This document shows positions 6,623 to 15,569 of a DNA stretch of 64,000 bases, in pieces. Positions within the stretch are counted from its first letter, which is position 1; each line of letters begins with the position of its first letter. Made by a program: the position numbers and the translations under genes. The notes below the pieces were generated by a model, which was given only the letters and a program-made list of their open reading frames with translations, was not told where the DNA came from and did no database searches. Where the stretch lies: the NCBI GenBank assembly GCA_017479425.1, contig JAFVCD010000044.1:1-64000 (forward strand). Direction: 5' to 3'. The DNA is from Oscillospiraceae bacterium. Lineage in GTDB: Bacteria > Bacillota > Clostridia > Oscillospirales > Oscillospiraceae.

Positions 6623-8224
6623 TTGTCACAGTCTTCTAAGCAGAGCTACCTCAAGGGCGCGGCGATCCTGACGATGACCGTTGCCATAACGAAGGTGCTC
6701 GGATTCATATATAAAATACCTATATATAATATCCTCGGCGACGAGGGCACGGCGTACTTTACCATAACGTACAACGTCTATTCGCTTCTTCTGAGCCTCG
6801 GAACGGCTGGCATACCAGTCGCGCTGAGCCGGCTCATCAGCGCAGCCGGCGCCACCGAAAGGTATAATCAGGTGCGCCGCTATTACCGCGTTGCGCTCGC
6901 GTTTATGACGGTGCTGGGACTTTTCGGCGCGGCTGTTATGTTCTTTTTTGCCGACGGCTTTGCCGCAGCGATGCATGAGCCGCAGAGCGCCGTGGGAATA
7001 CGCGTTCTCGCGCCCGCCGTGCTTTTCGCGTTCCTCGTTGCCGCTCTGAGAGGTTACAGCCAGGGGCACAACGATATGATACCGACGAGCATTTCGCAGA
7101 TCTCGGAGGTGCTCTGCAAGCTCGTTTTCGGACTTGCAATAGCGTGGTATCTTGCGAGCGCCCACGCGCCCCTTGCCGATGTTGCAGGAGGCGCGATAGC
7201 GGGAGTGACCATCGGAATGGGTCTTGCGGTGCCGGTCATGGCGCTATACAACCGCCGCCTCGGTAAGCGCGAGAGCGCAGGGGTGGATTCTCCGCTGAGC
7301 CGCGGCGAAACGCTCAGGGAGATACTTCGCGTAGGCATTCCCGTTACGTTCTCAGCGATATTCCTCAACATCATCACTGTTATCGACTCGAGCATGATAA
7401 TGCGCTCGCTCGAATTCGGAGCGGGCTTCGATCATAAGATGGCGGACGTTCTCTTCGGCGCCTATTCCAAGGCAATGACGCTCTATAATCTGCCCATCGC
7501 GCTCGTTACGCCGATCGGTGTTTCGGTCGTGCCGGTCATTGCCGCCGCAATCGCAACAAGGCGCCTCGATGACGATAAGGCGACGATGGAGAGCGCGATC
7601 AAGGTCGTAAATCTTATTGCCATGCCCTGCGCCGTCGGACTCTGCGTGCTCGCAGAGCCGATCTTCAGGCTGCTGTACCCCGCCTCAAACCCCGCCGGCA
7701 TCGACTGCCTGCGCGGGCTCGGCATATCGAGCTATTTTGTATGCACCTATCTCATTACAAACTACATTCTTCAGGCCTCGGGACATGAAAGGGTCGGACT
7801 TCTCGCTATGCCAATAGGCGGTATCACGAAGGTCATAGTGAACATCGTGCTCGTTTCCATTCCCGCTATCAACATCGTAGGCGCAGTTATCGGCAACGCC
7901 GCCTGCTACGTTCTCATTACGACGGTGAACCTCATCTTTATATTCACGCGTATGCCGTCGCCGCCGGATATCCTCAAGGTCACGCTGCGCCCCGCAATAT
8001 GCACCGCGGTAATGGGCGTCGGCGCCGCCGCGAGCTATGGGCTGTGTGTGAGACTTCTCCACCCGGCGGGCAAACTTATGGAGATAGTTTGCCTCGGCGC
8101 GGCGCTTATCGTCGCGGTAATTATCTACGCCGCGCTCGTGCTTGCACTGAAGGTAATAAGCCGCGAAGACGCGCTTCTGCTGCCAAAGGGCGAAAAAATA
8201 GCCGCATTTTTGCATTTGAAGTAA
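6623..8224 (+). CDS. MurJ/SpoVB-like oligosaccharide flippase (MVF/MOP superfamily)
   Basis: This 533-residue integral membrane protein shows about 14 hydrophobic segments and begins with the family-typical Y-L-K-G-A-A-I-L-T, then T-K-V-L-G-F-I-Y-K-I-P. It resembles the SpoVB/YtgP/MurJ flippases of Firmicutes, which move lipid-linked cell wall or polysaccharide precursors across the membrane. I cannot tell which substrate it uses. The frame has no in-frame ATG at the conserved N-terminus; TTG at 6623, preceded by AAAAAAGGA at a suitable distance, is the likely start. An ATG at 6618 is in a different frame. mazG follows after 34 bp and may be cotranscribed. Confidence 0.85.
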   Translation: MSQSSKQSYLKGAAILTMTVAITKVLGFIYKIPIYNILGDEGTAYFTITYNVYSLLLSLGTAGIPVALSRLISAAGATERYNQVRRYYRVALAFMTVLGLFGAAVMFFFADGFAAAMHEPQSAVGIRVLAPAVLFAFLVAALRGYSQGHNDMIPTSISQISEVLCKLVFGLAIAWYLASAHAPLADVAGGAIAGVTIGMGLAVPVMALYNRRLGKRESAGVDSPLSRGETLREILRVGIPVTFSAIFLNIITVIDSSMIMRSLEFGAGFDHKMADVLFGAYSKAMTLYNLPIALVTPIGVSVVPVIAAAIATRRLDDDKATMESAIKVVNLIAMPCAVGLCVLAEPIFRLLYPASNPAGIDCLRGLGISSYFVCTYLITNYILQASGHERVGLLAMPIGGITKVIVNIVLVSIPAINIVGAVIGNAACYVLITTVNLIFIFTRMPSPPDILKVTLRPAICTAVMGVGAAASYGLCVRLLHPAGKLMEIVCLGAALIVAVIIYAALVLALKVISREDALLLPKGEKIAAFLHLK

Positions 8225-8258
8225 ATTTACGCGAAAAAAATGACAGATTAGGAAAATT

Positions 8259-8933
8259 ATGGTTGATTTTGTATTCAAAGAGCGCTATAATATCGAGGAC
8301 TTGCGAAAAATAGTCCATCTCCTGCGCTCACCGGGCGGATGCCCGTGGGATATCGAGCAGAGCCACGCGTCAATAAGGCGCGAGCTTCTCGAGGAGGCGT
8401 TCGAGGCCGCAGAGGCGATCGACGAGGACAGCGCCGAGCATCTCAGGGAGGAGCTGGGCGACGTTCTTCTGCAGGTCGTGTTCCACTCGGATATCGAGGC
8501 CGACAGGGGCCGCTTCGATCTCGACGGAGTTGCCGACGGAATCGTAAAAAAGCTCATTTTCCGCCATCCGCACGTCTTTTCCGATGAGGAAATGCCGTCG
8601 TGGGAGGATATAAAGCGCCGCGAGCGCGGTCAGAGCGCCGCAAGCGAGGCTATGCGTACTGTGGCGAAGAGCCTGCCGCAGACCTGGAGATATGAGAAGA
8701 TCGTAAAGAAGGCGCAGGCCGCCGGATTTGACTCCGACAGCGAAGCAGAAATCCGCGAGCGCATCGCCGCGCTTTCGCAGGGGGAAGCGAGCGAGGAGAA
8801 TATCGGCGCGCTCCTGGGCGAATGCTGCCGCCTCGCGCAGAGAGCGGGTATTGACCCGGAGGCGGCGCTATCAAAGGCGTCGGACAGGCTCATTGAAAAA
8901 TGCGCCGAACTTGAAAGGGATTATAATAAGTGA
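8259..8933 (+). CDS. mazG: Nucleoside triphosphate pyrophosphohydrolase MazG
   Basis: At 224 residues, this protein carries the MazG signature P-G-G-C-P-W-D near residue 25-31 and the metal-binding helices E-L-L-E-E-A-F-E-A and E-E-L-G-D-V-L-L-Q-V. It hydrolyses (d)NTPs to monophosphates and pyrophosphate and is thought to clear abnormal nucleotides. It is shorter than the 260-residue E. coli enzyme; the C-terminal MazG-like half is partly degenerate, ending in helices without a second clear E-E-x-x-E motif. The order flippase, mazG, HU is a familiar Firmicutes neighbourhood. Confidence 0.92.
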   Translation: MVDFVFKERYNIEDLRKIVHLLRSPGGCPWDIEQSHASIRRELLEEAFEAAEAIDEDSAEHLREELGDVLLQVVFHSDIEADRGRFDLDGVADGIVKKLIFRHPHVFSDEEMPSWEDIKRRERGQSAASEAMRTVAKSLPQTWRYEKIVKKAQAAGFDSDSEAEIRERIAALSQGEASEENIGALLGECCRLAQRAGIDPEAALSKASDRLIEKCAELERDYNK

Positions 8934-8999
8934 AAATCGCTTATATAATTATATTATATAACCCGCATGAGCGGGAAACATTCAGGAGGAAACTGACAA

Positions 9000-9275
9000 A
9001 TGAACAAGACTGAACTCGTAGCAAGCATTGCTGAAAAGACCGGGCTTTCCAAGAAGGACAGTGAGAAGGCTCTCGCCGCCGCTGTTGATACCGTTGCCGC
9101 AGCCCTCAAGGCAGGCGATAAGGTTGCTCTCGTAGGCTTCGGCACCTTCGAGGTCAAGGAGCGTCCTGCTCGCACCGGCCGCAACCCCCGCACCGGTGAG
9201 GACATCACCATCGAGGCTTCCAAGAACCCCGTATTCAAGGCGGGCAAGGCCCTCAAGGATACCGTCAACGAGTAA
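9000..9275 (+). CDS. hup: HU family DNA-binding protein
   Basis: The 91-residue protein matches HU along its length: M-N-K-T-E-L-V at the start, the G-F-G-T-F-E-V core near residue 47-53, and the DNA-inserting beta-arm R-N-P-R-T-G near 61-66. HU dimers bend and compact DNA. It has its own ribosome site (CAGGAGG) and a terminator immediately after, so it is likely expressed at high level by itself. Codon choice (mostly AAG, CTC, GCC) fits strong expression. A short hairpin CCCGC-ATGA-GCGGG (8962-8975) lies in the leader. Confidence 0.97.
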   Translation: MNKTELVASIAEKTGLSKKDSEKALAAAVDTVAAALKAGDKVALVGFGTFEVKERPARTGRNPRTGEDITIEASKNPVFKAGKALKDTVNE

Positions 9276-9290
9276 TCTTTTTCATAATAG

Positions 9291-9322
9291 AAGCTCCGCA
9301 GTTTTTTCTGCGGAGCTTTTTT
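9291..9322 (+). terminator. Rho-independent terminator of hup
   Basis: AAGCTCCGCAG, a T-rich loop and CTGCGGAGCTT followed by a T-run, directly after the hup stop. Confidence 0.9.
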
Positions 9323-9330
9323 CTGCCCGA

Positions 9331-9361
9331 AAAAAGACCTCCCCGATTAAATGGGGAGGTC
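9331..9361 (-). terminator. Rho-independent terminator of glgA
   Basis: GACCTCCCC (9336-9344) and GGGGAGGTC (9353-9361) form a 9-bp stem; on the minus strand it is followed by a T-run. It is back to back with the hup terminator. Confidence 0.9.
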
Positions 9362-9373
9362 GAGTTATATTCT

Positions 9374-10879
9374 TTACGGCTTCAGCTCAACGTAGAGGTC
9401 GCGGTACTTCTTCGCGGAGGAGTCCCAGCTGACGTCCTTCCGGAGATCGCGGATGACCATCTCGTCCCAGCGGGCGCGGTCGGTAAAGTAGAGGGTTTTT
9501 GCTCTGTTGATGGCGTCGAGCAGAAGACCCTGCTCATAGCGGTCAAAGGTGAAGCCGTTGCCCTCGTTTGTGAATTCGTTGTAGGGCTGGACGGTGTCCT
9601 TGAGGCCGCCGGTCTCACGCACGATGGGCACTGTGCCGTAGCGCATGGCGATGAGCTGAGTGAGTCCGCAGGGCTCAAAGAGCGAGGGAACGAGCATCGC
9701 GTCGGAGGCGGCGTAGATCTTGTGGGCGCGCGCCTCATCGTACATGATGCAGCTGCATACGCTGCCCTTGTAGGCGTTTTCATAGTAGCGGAAGGAGTCC
9801 TCGTACTTTCTGTCGCCGGTTCCGAGGACAATGACCTGTGTATTGCCGTCGATAACGTTCGGAATGATGGCGTTCACAAGGTCGAGACCCTTCTGATCGG
9901 TAAGGCGGGAGATAAGACCGAGCACCATCTTGTCGGCATTCTCCTCAAGACCGAGCTCACGTTGAAGAGCGAGCTTGTTCTCACGCTTTTTTGCAACGGC
10001 GTCCTTCTCGCTGTAATTTGCGGAGAGGAGCGCGTCGGTCGCGGGGTTCCACTGTTCAACGTCGATGCCGTTGACGATGCCGCGGAGCTTGCGGTTGTGG
10101 AAGCGCAGGTGTGCGTCAAGACCGTCGCCGTAGAACGGAGTCTGGATCTCGCCGGCATAGGTATCGCTGACGGTGGTGATTATGCTCGCGTAGCTGAGAC
10201 CGGCCTTGAGCATATTCGCGTCAACCCAGTTCTGCTTGAGAACGGCGTAGTCAAAGAGGGCGTCGGGTAGATTTGTCCAATACTTGAGGGTTTCAACGTT
10301 GTAGATGCCCTGGAAGCGAAGATTGTGAATAGTGAGAATGCTCTTCGCGCCGGCTACCGGAGTGCCGCCGAACATCGCCTGTTGGAATACGGGGACAAGA
10401 GCCGCCTGCCAGTCGTGGCAGTGGATGATGTCGGGCGTCCAGTTGAGGTAGTTGAGCGCCGCGAGCGAGGCCTTTGCGAAGTAGCAGAACTTGGGAATAT
10501 CGTCAACGAGGTTGGTATAGGGGTTGCCCCAGCTGAAGAACTCGTCATTGTCGATGAAGTCATACACAACGCCGTCCCAGACGTACTCCATTATGCCGAC
10601 GTAGAAGCTCTTGCCGTCGGCGCAGAGATCCATCGAGAAGGCTCCGCGATAGACCATCTTCTCCTGATACTTTTCGGGGATGCACTTATAGCGCGGGATG
10701 ATAACTCTTACGTCGCAGTTCTGCTTGACGAGCGCCTTCGGAAGCGCGTACATAACGTCGCCGAGACCGCCGGTTTTGACGAAGGGATAGCACTCTGAGC
10801 CGATGAACGCAACGCTGCGTCTGGGCTGCGGGAGATTCTCCTCGACCGCGGGAGCGGCTTTAGGATTTCTTGCTGCCAT
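9374..10879 (-). CDS. glgA: Glycogen synthase (ADP-glucose dependent, GT5)
   Basis: The 501-residue GT-B glycosyltransferase has the GlgA N-terminal K-T-G-G-L-G-D-V motif near residue 35-42, the mid-protein H-N-L-R-F-Q-G and N-G-I-D-V-E-Q-W-N-P segments, and the C-terminal nucleotide-sugar site P-S-L-F-E-P-C-G-L-T followed by V-R-E-T-G-G-L-K-D-T-V. It extends alpha-1,4-glucan from ADP-glucose. An extra N-terminal stretch of about 20 residues precedes the catalytic domain. It stands alone here: no glgB, glgC or glgP is in the window. GGAGGATAATT precedes the ATG at 10879. Confidence 0.96.
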   Translation of the reverse strand: MAARNPKAAPAVEENLPQPRRSVAFIGSECYPFVKTGGLGDVMYALPKALVKQNCDVRVIIPRYKCIPEKYQEKMVYRGAFSMDLCADGKSFYVGIMEYVWDGVVYDFIDNDEFFSWGNPYTNLVDDIPKFCYFAKASLAALNYLNWTPDIIHCHDWQAALVPVFQQAMFGGTPVAGAKSILTIHNLRFQGIYNVETLKYWTNLPDALFDYAVLKQNWVDANMLKAGLSYASIITTVSDTYAGEIQTPFYGDGLDAHLRFHNRKLRGIVNGIDVEQWNPATDALLSANYSEKDAVAKKRENKLALQRELGLEENADKMVLGLISRLTDQKGLDLVNAIIPNVIDGNTQVIVLGTGDRKYEDSFRYYENAYKGSVCSCIMYDEARAHKIYAASDAMLVPSLFEPCGLTQLIAMRYGTVPIVRETGGLKDTVQPYNEFTNEGNGFTFDRYEQGLLLDAINRAKTLYFTDRARWDEMVIRDLRKDVSWDSSAKKYRDLYVELKP

Positions 10880-11075
10880 AATTATCCTCCTTGAGATTCT
10901 GAATCGTGAATTATGAAAAAAATATTACTACTACAATATACCAAAAGCTTCCGTTCTTTGCAAGAGAAAAAATATTGTTTATGCCGCCAAAAGGCAAAAA
11001 AATAACTAAAATTTTATGCACTTTGCACAATTTCATCACACTGTCGGATTTTTCACAAATAATAGAAAAAATCTA

Positions 11076-11104
11076 TTGCAATATGGTGGCACTTTATATA
11101 TAAT
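11076..11104 (+). promoter_or_regulatory. Sigma-A-type promoter for the EAL protein
   Basis: TTGCAA (11076-11081), 17-bp spacer, TATAAT (11099-11104), 42 bp before the start codon. The rest of the 267-bp gap 10880-11146 is AT-rich and shows no other feature. Confidence 0.65.
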
Positions 11105-11146
11105 CTATGCGAAATAAAAGATTTTTGTAACAAGGAGCTTTGAGCT

Positions 11147-14035
11147 ATGTTAGAAAACCCTGAGCTCTATATTGCACAAAACTTTGAAAAAGCGCTGACA
11201 GAGGGGCATATCTGCGCCTTTTTCCAGCCGGTAGTCCGCACTATATCTCGCAAGCTGTGCAGCTTTGAGGCGCTCGCGCGATGGATAGACCCGGTTGAGG
11301 GTATCATCGGGCCGGATATATTCATTCCGGTTCTTGAGAATTCGAGAAAGATCCACCTGCTTGACCGCCATATTATCCGCTTCGTCTGCGCGAGGATAAG
11401 GCGAGAGATAGACGCGGGTAAAAGCCCGGTGCCGGTGTCCATAAATCTCTCACGGCTGGATTTTACGCTCTGCAACATATATAAAGAGGTGGACGAGGCG
11501 GTTAGCCGCTATAAAATCCCGCACGATATGCTCAACATCGAGATTACCGAGAGCGTAATGGCTTCTGAGGAGGCGAGTATGCTCACCGCCGTCAACAGCT
11601 TCCGCGCCGACGGCTATCAGGTGTGGATGGACGATTTCGGCTCCGGCTATTCCTCGCTGAATGCCTTAAAGGATTTCAGCTTTGACGAGCTGAAGCTCGA
11701 TATGCGCTTTCTCAGCTCGTTCAGTGAGCGCAGCCGCAGGATAATGACCTCCGTTATACAGATGGCGAAGGAGATAGATATCCACACGCTCGCTGAGGGC
11801 GTTGAGACAGAGGAGCAGTTCCGGTATCTCAGAGATATCGGCTGCGAAAAGGTGCAGGGCTACTATTTCGGCAGGCCGATGCAATACGATGACGCGATGG
11901 CGCATCTGCGCGAGCAGGACATAGTTCCTGAGGAGCCTGGCGAGAGAGCATATTACGACGAGATCGGCCGCCTCAATTTCCTCAGTGCCGTACCGTTCAT
12001 GACGAATGAGGACAGAGCGGCGCTGACGAGCGCAAGGCAGCTCAACAGTATTCCCCTCGCTCTTGCGGAGGGCAGAGAGGATGGCTTTGCCATACTGTTC
12101 TACAACTCTGCCTTTGAGGAAACGGCGCGCTCTACCGGAGTATCCGGAGGCTTTTTGTCGGAGGAGCTTCTGAACGTCAGGCAGCCGTATTCAAAGCTCC
12201 CGACGCGCCTTATAAACCTTATGGACTCCACAAGGGTTGTCGGCGACGGAAGGATGTACTTCATCGCAGATGGCGAGTACTATGAGATGCGAAGCCGCCT
12301 GATCGCAAAGTCGAAGAAGGCGTGGAGTGTGCTTTTCAGGCTCGATAATCTCTCCGAAGCCTCCGAGGCGGCAAAGACTCATGAGCTTGACGACGGACTG
12401 CGGCAGCTCTATACGCTGTTTGAGCGCGTTACGCTCGTCGATACGAATGAGGATAAGATAACTCCGCTGTATGTAGCGACGCGGGAAAATCTGCTCAGCG
12501 GCACGATGGGCGTCAAGGACCTCTCCGAGGAGTACGCGCGAAGCCTCGTGTTCCCGGAGGACAGAGAGCGCTACCTCGCATTTGTCGACCCCGACACGTC
12601 GGATGAGCGAATCGTGAATTCAAGCCGCACATATATAAGCGACTTCTTCCGGATTTACAGCCGCCACGGCGAATATCGGTGGAAGCAGATAACCATTCTC
12701 CGTATGGAGGAGAGAGTGTATCTCGAGCTTATCCGCGATGCGCACGATGAGATAAAGTCGGTCGAGAGCGGCAAGGCTAAAGGCACAGCTCAGAGTGCGC
12801 TCAGCGACGAGGTGCTGTGGAGAAACCTCGTCGAGTCCGGTATTCTGCGCTGCTTCTGGAAGGATAAGGAGCGCCGGTTTGTCGGAATAAGCCGCGGCTT
12901 TGCGGATTACTACGGTATAGAATACCCGGAGGAGATAATCGGCAAGACCGATGAGGAAATGCGCTGGCATATACGCCCTGACCCGTATATGAACGATGAG
13001 TGGTCTGTTATAAAAGAGGGCGCGGTTACACATAATGTGCCGGGAAAGTGCCTCTGCAACGGCGAGAACCGCGATATTCTGGCGAGTAAAGCGCCTATTT
13101 ACGACAGAAACGGCGAGATTCAGGGACTTATCGGCTGGTTTATCGACAGAGATATGCTGATGAAAAACGACAGCCGCGGCGCTGAAACGAAACGCCGGGA
13201 TATGATCACTGGACTGCTGAATTCCCGCGGTATCAGTGAAGAGGAAAAGGCTTTTCAGGATGAATACTATCTCCGCAACGCCGACTTTGTGCGTATTCAC
13301 GTCGCCATCGACGATTTCTCCGTTATCAACAGAAACTACGGCTATGATTTCGGAGATAAGGTCATCGCCGAGCTCGGAAAGGAGTTGAAGCGCTCCTTCG
13401 GGTTAAAGGCGGCGGTCGGCAGACACTCAGGTCAGCATTTTGTCATCCTTGCTCAGCTTCCTGAGCCGGGGGATGGAAGCTTTATCCGCGAGAGGATCAG
13501 AGAGTGTGCGGCGAAGATCAAAAAAGTCGGCGGCGTTCCGCTCACGCTGTATGTCTCCGTCGGCTGGGCGCTTTACAGCGAGTGTGAGGATCTCGATGAG
13601 CAGCAGCAGCGCGCCGAGATGCGCCTGCTTGCCGATCACACTGAGCATATGAGCGTGGAATCGCTCGTATCCCGCGCATCAGAGCTTTTCAGCATCTATG
13701 ACGACCTGCCCATTTCCTACGCGGTGTATAAGGTCGTGAAGGACAGAAAGGGAAAAGTAGTTGACGCAATACTATTTTATGTAAACCACAAGTTTGAGGA
13801 GCGAAGCGGCAAGAGGGCTGTGGAGCTGTTGGGCAAGACAACGCGCGAGCTGTTCCCGACTCTGGGTGAGAGCTGGTATGATAAGGCGGAGCGCGCCGCG
13901 GAGAAGGGCGAAACGGTTATCGACGGAATGTACTTTGAGCCGACAAAAAAGCGATATTATATGACGGTCAGCCCTGTTATCCGAACGGGCTACTGCTGCT
14001 TCACTTATCAGGAAATTGATCTGCTGGACACATAA
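11147..14035 (+). CDS. EAL-PAS-GGDEF(degenerate)-PAS cyclic-di-GMP signalling protein
   Basis: A 962-residue cytosolic-looking protein with no membrane helix. The EAL phosphodiesterase domain is at the N-terminus (about 10-260) and keeps its catalytic set: E-A-L at 41-43, I-N-L-S near 98, E-I-T-E-S near 131, D-D-F-G-S-G near 162, K-L-D near 183 and E-G-V-E near 217. Poorly conserved sensory stretches and a PAS-like domain (about 560-680) follow, then a GGDEF-fold domain (about 690-840) whose signature is S-G-Q-H-F near 761-765, so it should not make c-di-GMP. A last PAS-like segment lies at 855-940. Predicted role: c-di-GMP hydrolysis tuned by ligands or GTP binding at the degenerate domain. 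The domain order is unusual. Confidence 0.88.
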   Translation: MLENPELYIAQNFEKALTEGHICAFFQPVVRTISRKLCSFEALARWIDPVEGIIGPDIFIPVLENSRKIHLLDRHIIRFVCARIRREIDAGKSPVPVSINLSRLDFTLCNIYKEVDEAVSRYKIPHDMLNIEITESVMASEEASMLTAVNSFRADGYQVWMDDFGSGYSSLNALKDFSFDELKLDMRFLSSFSERSRRIMTSVIQMAKEIDIHTLAEGVETEEQFRYLRDIGCEKVQGYYFGRPMQYDDAMAHLREQDIVPEEPGERAYYDEIGRLNFLSAVPFMTNEDRAALTSARQLNSIPLALAEGREDGFAILFYNSAFEETARSTGVSGGFLSEELLNVRQPYSKLPTRLINLMDSTRVVGDGRMYFIADGEYYEMRSRLIAKSKKAWSVLFRLDNLSEASEAAKTHELDDGLRQLYTLFERVTLVDTNEDKITPLYVATRENLLSGTMGVKDLSEEYARSLVFPEDRERYLAFVDPDTSDERIVNSSRTYISDFFRIYSRHGEYRWKQITILRMEERVYLELIRDAHDEIKSVESGKAKGTAQSALSDEVLWRNLVESGILRCFWKDKERRFVGISRGFADYYGIEYPEEIIGKTDEEMRWHIRPDPYMNDEWSVIKEGAVTHNVPGKCLCNGENRDILASKAPIYDRNGEIQGLIGWFIDRDMLMKNDSRGAETKRRDMITGLLNSRGISEEEKAFQDEYYLRNADFVRIHVAIDDFSVINRNYGYDFGDKVIAELGKELKRSFGLKAAVGRHSGQHFVILAQLPEPGDGSFIRERIRECAAKIKKVGGVPLTLYVSVGWALYSECEDLDEQQQRAEMRLLADHTEHMSVESLVSRASELFSIYDDLPISYAVYKVVKDRKGKVVDAILFYVNHKFEERSGKRAVELLGKTTRELFPTLGESWYDKAERAAEKGETVIDGMYFEPTKKRYYMTVSPVIRTGYCCFTYQEIDLLDT

Positions 14036-14038
14036 CAT

Positions 14039-14068
14039 AACGGGAGAGGTTTTTCCTCTCCCGTTTTT
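14039..14068 (+). terminator. Rho-independent terminator of the EAL gene
   Basis: AACGGGAGAGG (14039-14049) and CCTCTCCCGTT (14055-14065) with a T-run after; it overlaps the stop codon of the convergent methyltransferase gene. Confidence 0.85.
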
Positions 14069-14654
14069 ATACCCTTACGCCTGAAACGATGTACTTTTCG
14101 TCGTCGGATAGCGCGGTATCGACTATAAAATATCGCCGCATCAGCGCCGCAAGCTCCTCCGGTTCGAGCATCTTGCGCGATATTTTCGACGCCGCGCCGG
14201 AGTGATGCGCGTGCAGCTGCGCAAGGCTCATGCCGTGGGCGACGGTCAGCCTGCCGCCGGGCTTTGTGAGCGAGGCAAGAGAGCGGACAATGCGCGGAAA
14301 GTCCGGAAAGTGCGGAAATGCGTTGTAGACCACGACTGAGTCAAATTTCCGCGCAAACGGCCAGGTTTCCACGTTGCCGCAGATAACATCGACATACGGA
14401 AACTTCTCCTGCGCGATGCGCGCCATCCTCGGCGCAACGTCGATGGCGGTGAGCGAGGCAACGCCTCTATTTAAATAGTCCGCAAACAGCACCCCGGTGC
14501 CGCAGGCAACGTCGAGCACGTCGATGCCCTCGCGTATGCCGGCACAGTCGAGTATCGCGGCTATCGCGCCCTCGTTTCGCACCATATTCTCATCCCACAC
14601 TGCGGCGCGGGAGTTGAAAAATTCTATTACCGATTCAATATCAAAGCTGTCCAT
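14067..14654 (-). CDS. Class I SAM-dependent methyltransferase
   Basis: This protein of about 195 residues has the Rossmann methyltransferase motif I, D-V-L-D-V-A-C-G-T-G-V-L near residue 42-53, an acidic residue at the end of strand 2 (A-I-D-V-A-P) and motif II-like V-V-V-Y-N-A-F-P-H-F. The substrate is not evident; it resembles UbiE/Methyltransf_11-type small-molecule enzymes. The ATG at 14654 is preferred because GGAG lies about 9 bases upstream; a GTG at 14672 would add six residues. It faces away from the TPR gene across a 63-81 bp gap. Confidence 0.82.
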   Translation of the reverse strand: MDSFDIESVIEFFNSRAAVWDENMVRNEGAIAAILDCAGIREGIDVLDVACGTGVLFADYLNRGVASLTAIDVAPRMARIAQEKFPYVDVICGNVETWPFARKFDSVVVYNAFPHFPDFPRIVRSLASLTKPGGRLTVAHGMSLAQLHAHHSGAASKISRKMLEPEELAALMRRYFIVDTALSDDEKYIVSGVRV

Positions 14655-14735
14655 CTCAAAATCTCCGTTCACTGGTTTTCATATTGTAACACATCGGAGT
14701 TTATGATACAATAGTGAAGATTGGAGCGTGATAAT

Positions 14736-15569
14736 ATGAGTAAAGTGATCGGTCCGGAGGATTATCTCGAGCCGGCGTGCCTTCTGTGCGGCGATCCGAT
14801 GGGTGAGGTTGCGCCTATGCGCCCGATTCCGCAGCAGAGAATAATTGAGAAGATGGACGAGTATATGTCGCGCCGCGACTATGCAGGCGCCGAGCGCCAT
14901 CTGAAATACTGGCTCCTGGAGGCGACCGAGGGCAGGGATAAGCGCGGCGAGCTTATGGTGCGCGGCGAGCTTATAGGCCACTACCGCAAAACTGCCGAGC
15001 GCGAAAAGGCTCTGGCGCAGATAGACGCCGCCCTTGCGCTTGTACGGGAGCTTGACTACGGCGATACCATCAGCGCCGGGACAACTTATGTAAACTGCGC
15101 TACGGCGCTTTCCTCTTTTGGAGAGAACGAACGCGCGCTCGAGTTATTCAATATGGCTCAGCCGATCTATGAAAAGAGCGCGGCGACGAGAGCGGAGCTG
15201 CTCGGCGGACTTTATAACAATATGGCGCTCTGCCTTGCGGCGCTGAGCCGCTATTCCGAAGCCCACGCATACTACGATAAGGCGATGGACGCGATGGAGA
15301 AGGCGGAGGGCGGAGCCCTCGAGCAGGCGATAACCTGCCTGAACAGAGCAAACCTTGTTGAAAATGAGGTTGGTATGGAGGCGGGAGAATCGAGAATATT
15401 CGACCTTGTTGACGAAGCGTGGGACAAGCTGGACGCCTTTACCGGCGCGCGCGACGGCTACTATGCCTTTGTATGCGAGAAATGTGCGCCGACCTTCGGC
15501 TACTACGGCTACTTTGCCGCCGCGGAGGAGCTTAAAAAGAGAGCGGAGAAGATTTATGACAGGACTTGA
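14736..15569 (+). CDS. Tetratricopeptide repeat protein
   Basis: A 277-residue, all-helical protein with at least four TPR-like units between residues about 35 and 210 (for example Y-A-G-A-E-R-H-L-K-Y-W, then E-K-A-L-A-Q-I-D-A-A-L-A-L, E-R-A-L-E-L-F-N-M-A and S-E-A-H-A-Y-Y-D-K-A-M). Unusually, C-x2-C pairs sit at both ends: C-L-L-C near residue 15-18 and C-E-K-C near residue 248-251, which might form a zinc site. The ATG at 14736 follows TTGGAG; the in-frame TTG at 14721 is inside that site. The 3' end overlaps the next gene by 14 bp, so the two are translationally coupled and probably work together. The role is unknown. Confidence 0.8.
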   Translation: MSKVIGPEDYLEPACLLCGDPMGEVAPMRPIPQQRIIEKMDEYMSRRDYAGAERHLKYWLLEATEGRDKRGELMVRGELIGHYRKTAEREKALAQIDAALALVRELDYGDTISAGTTYVNCATALSSFGENERALELFNMAQPIYEKSAATRAELLGGLYNNMALCLAALSRYSEAHAYYDKAMDAMEKAEGGALEQAITCLNRANLVENEVGMEAGESRIFDLVDEAWDKLDAFTGARDGYYAFVCEKCAPTFGYYGYFAAAEELKKRAEKIYDRT

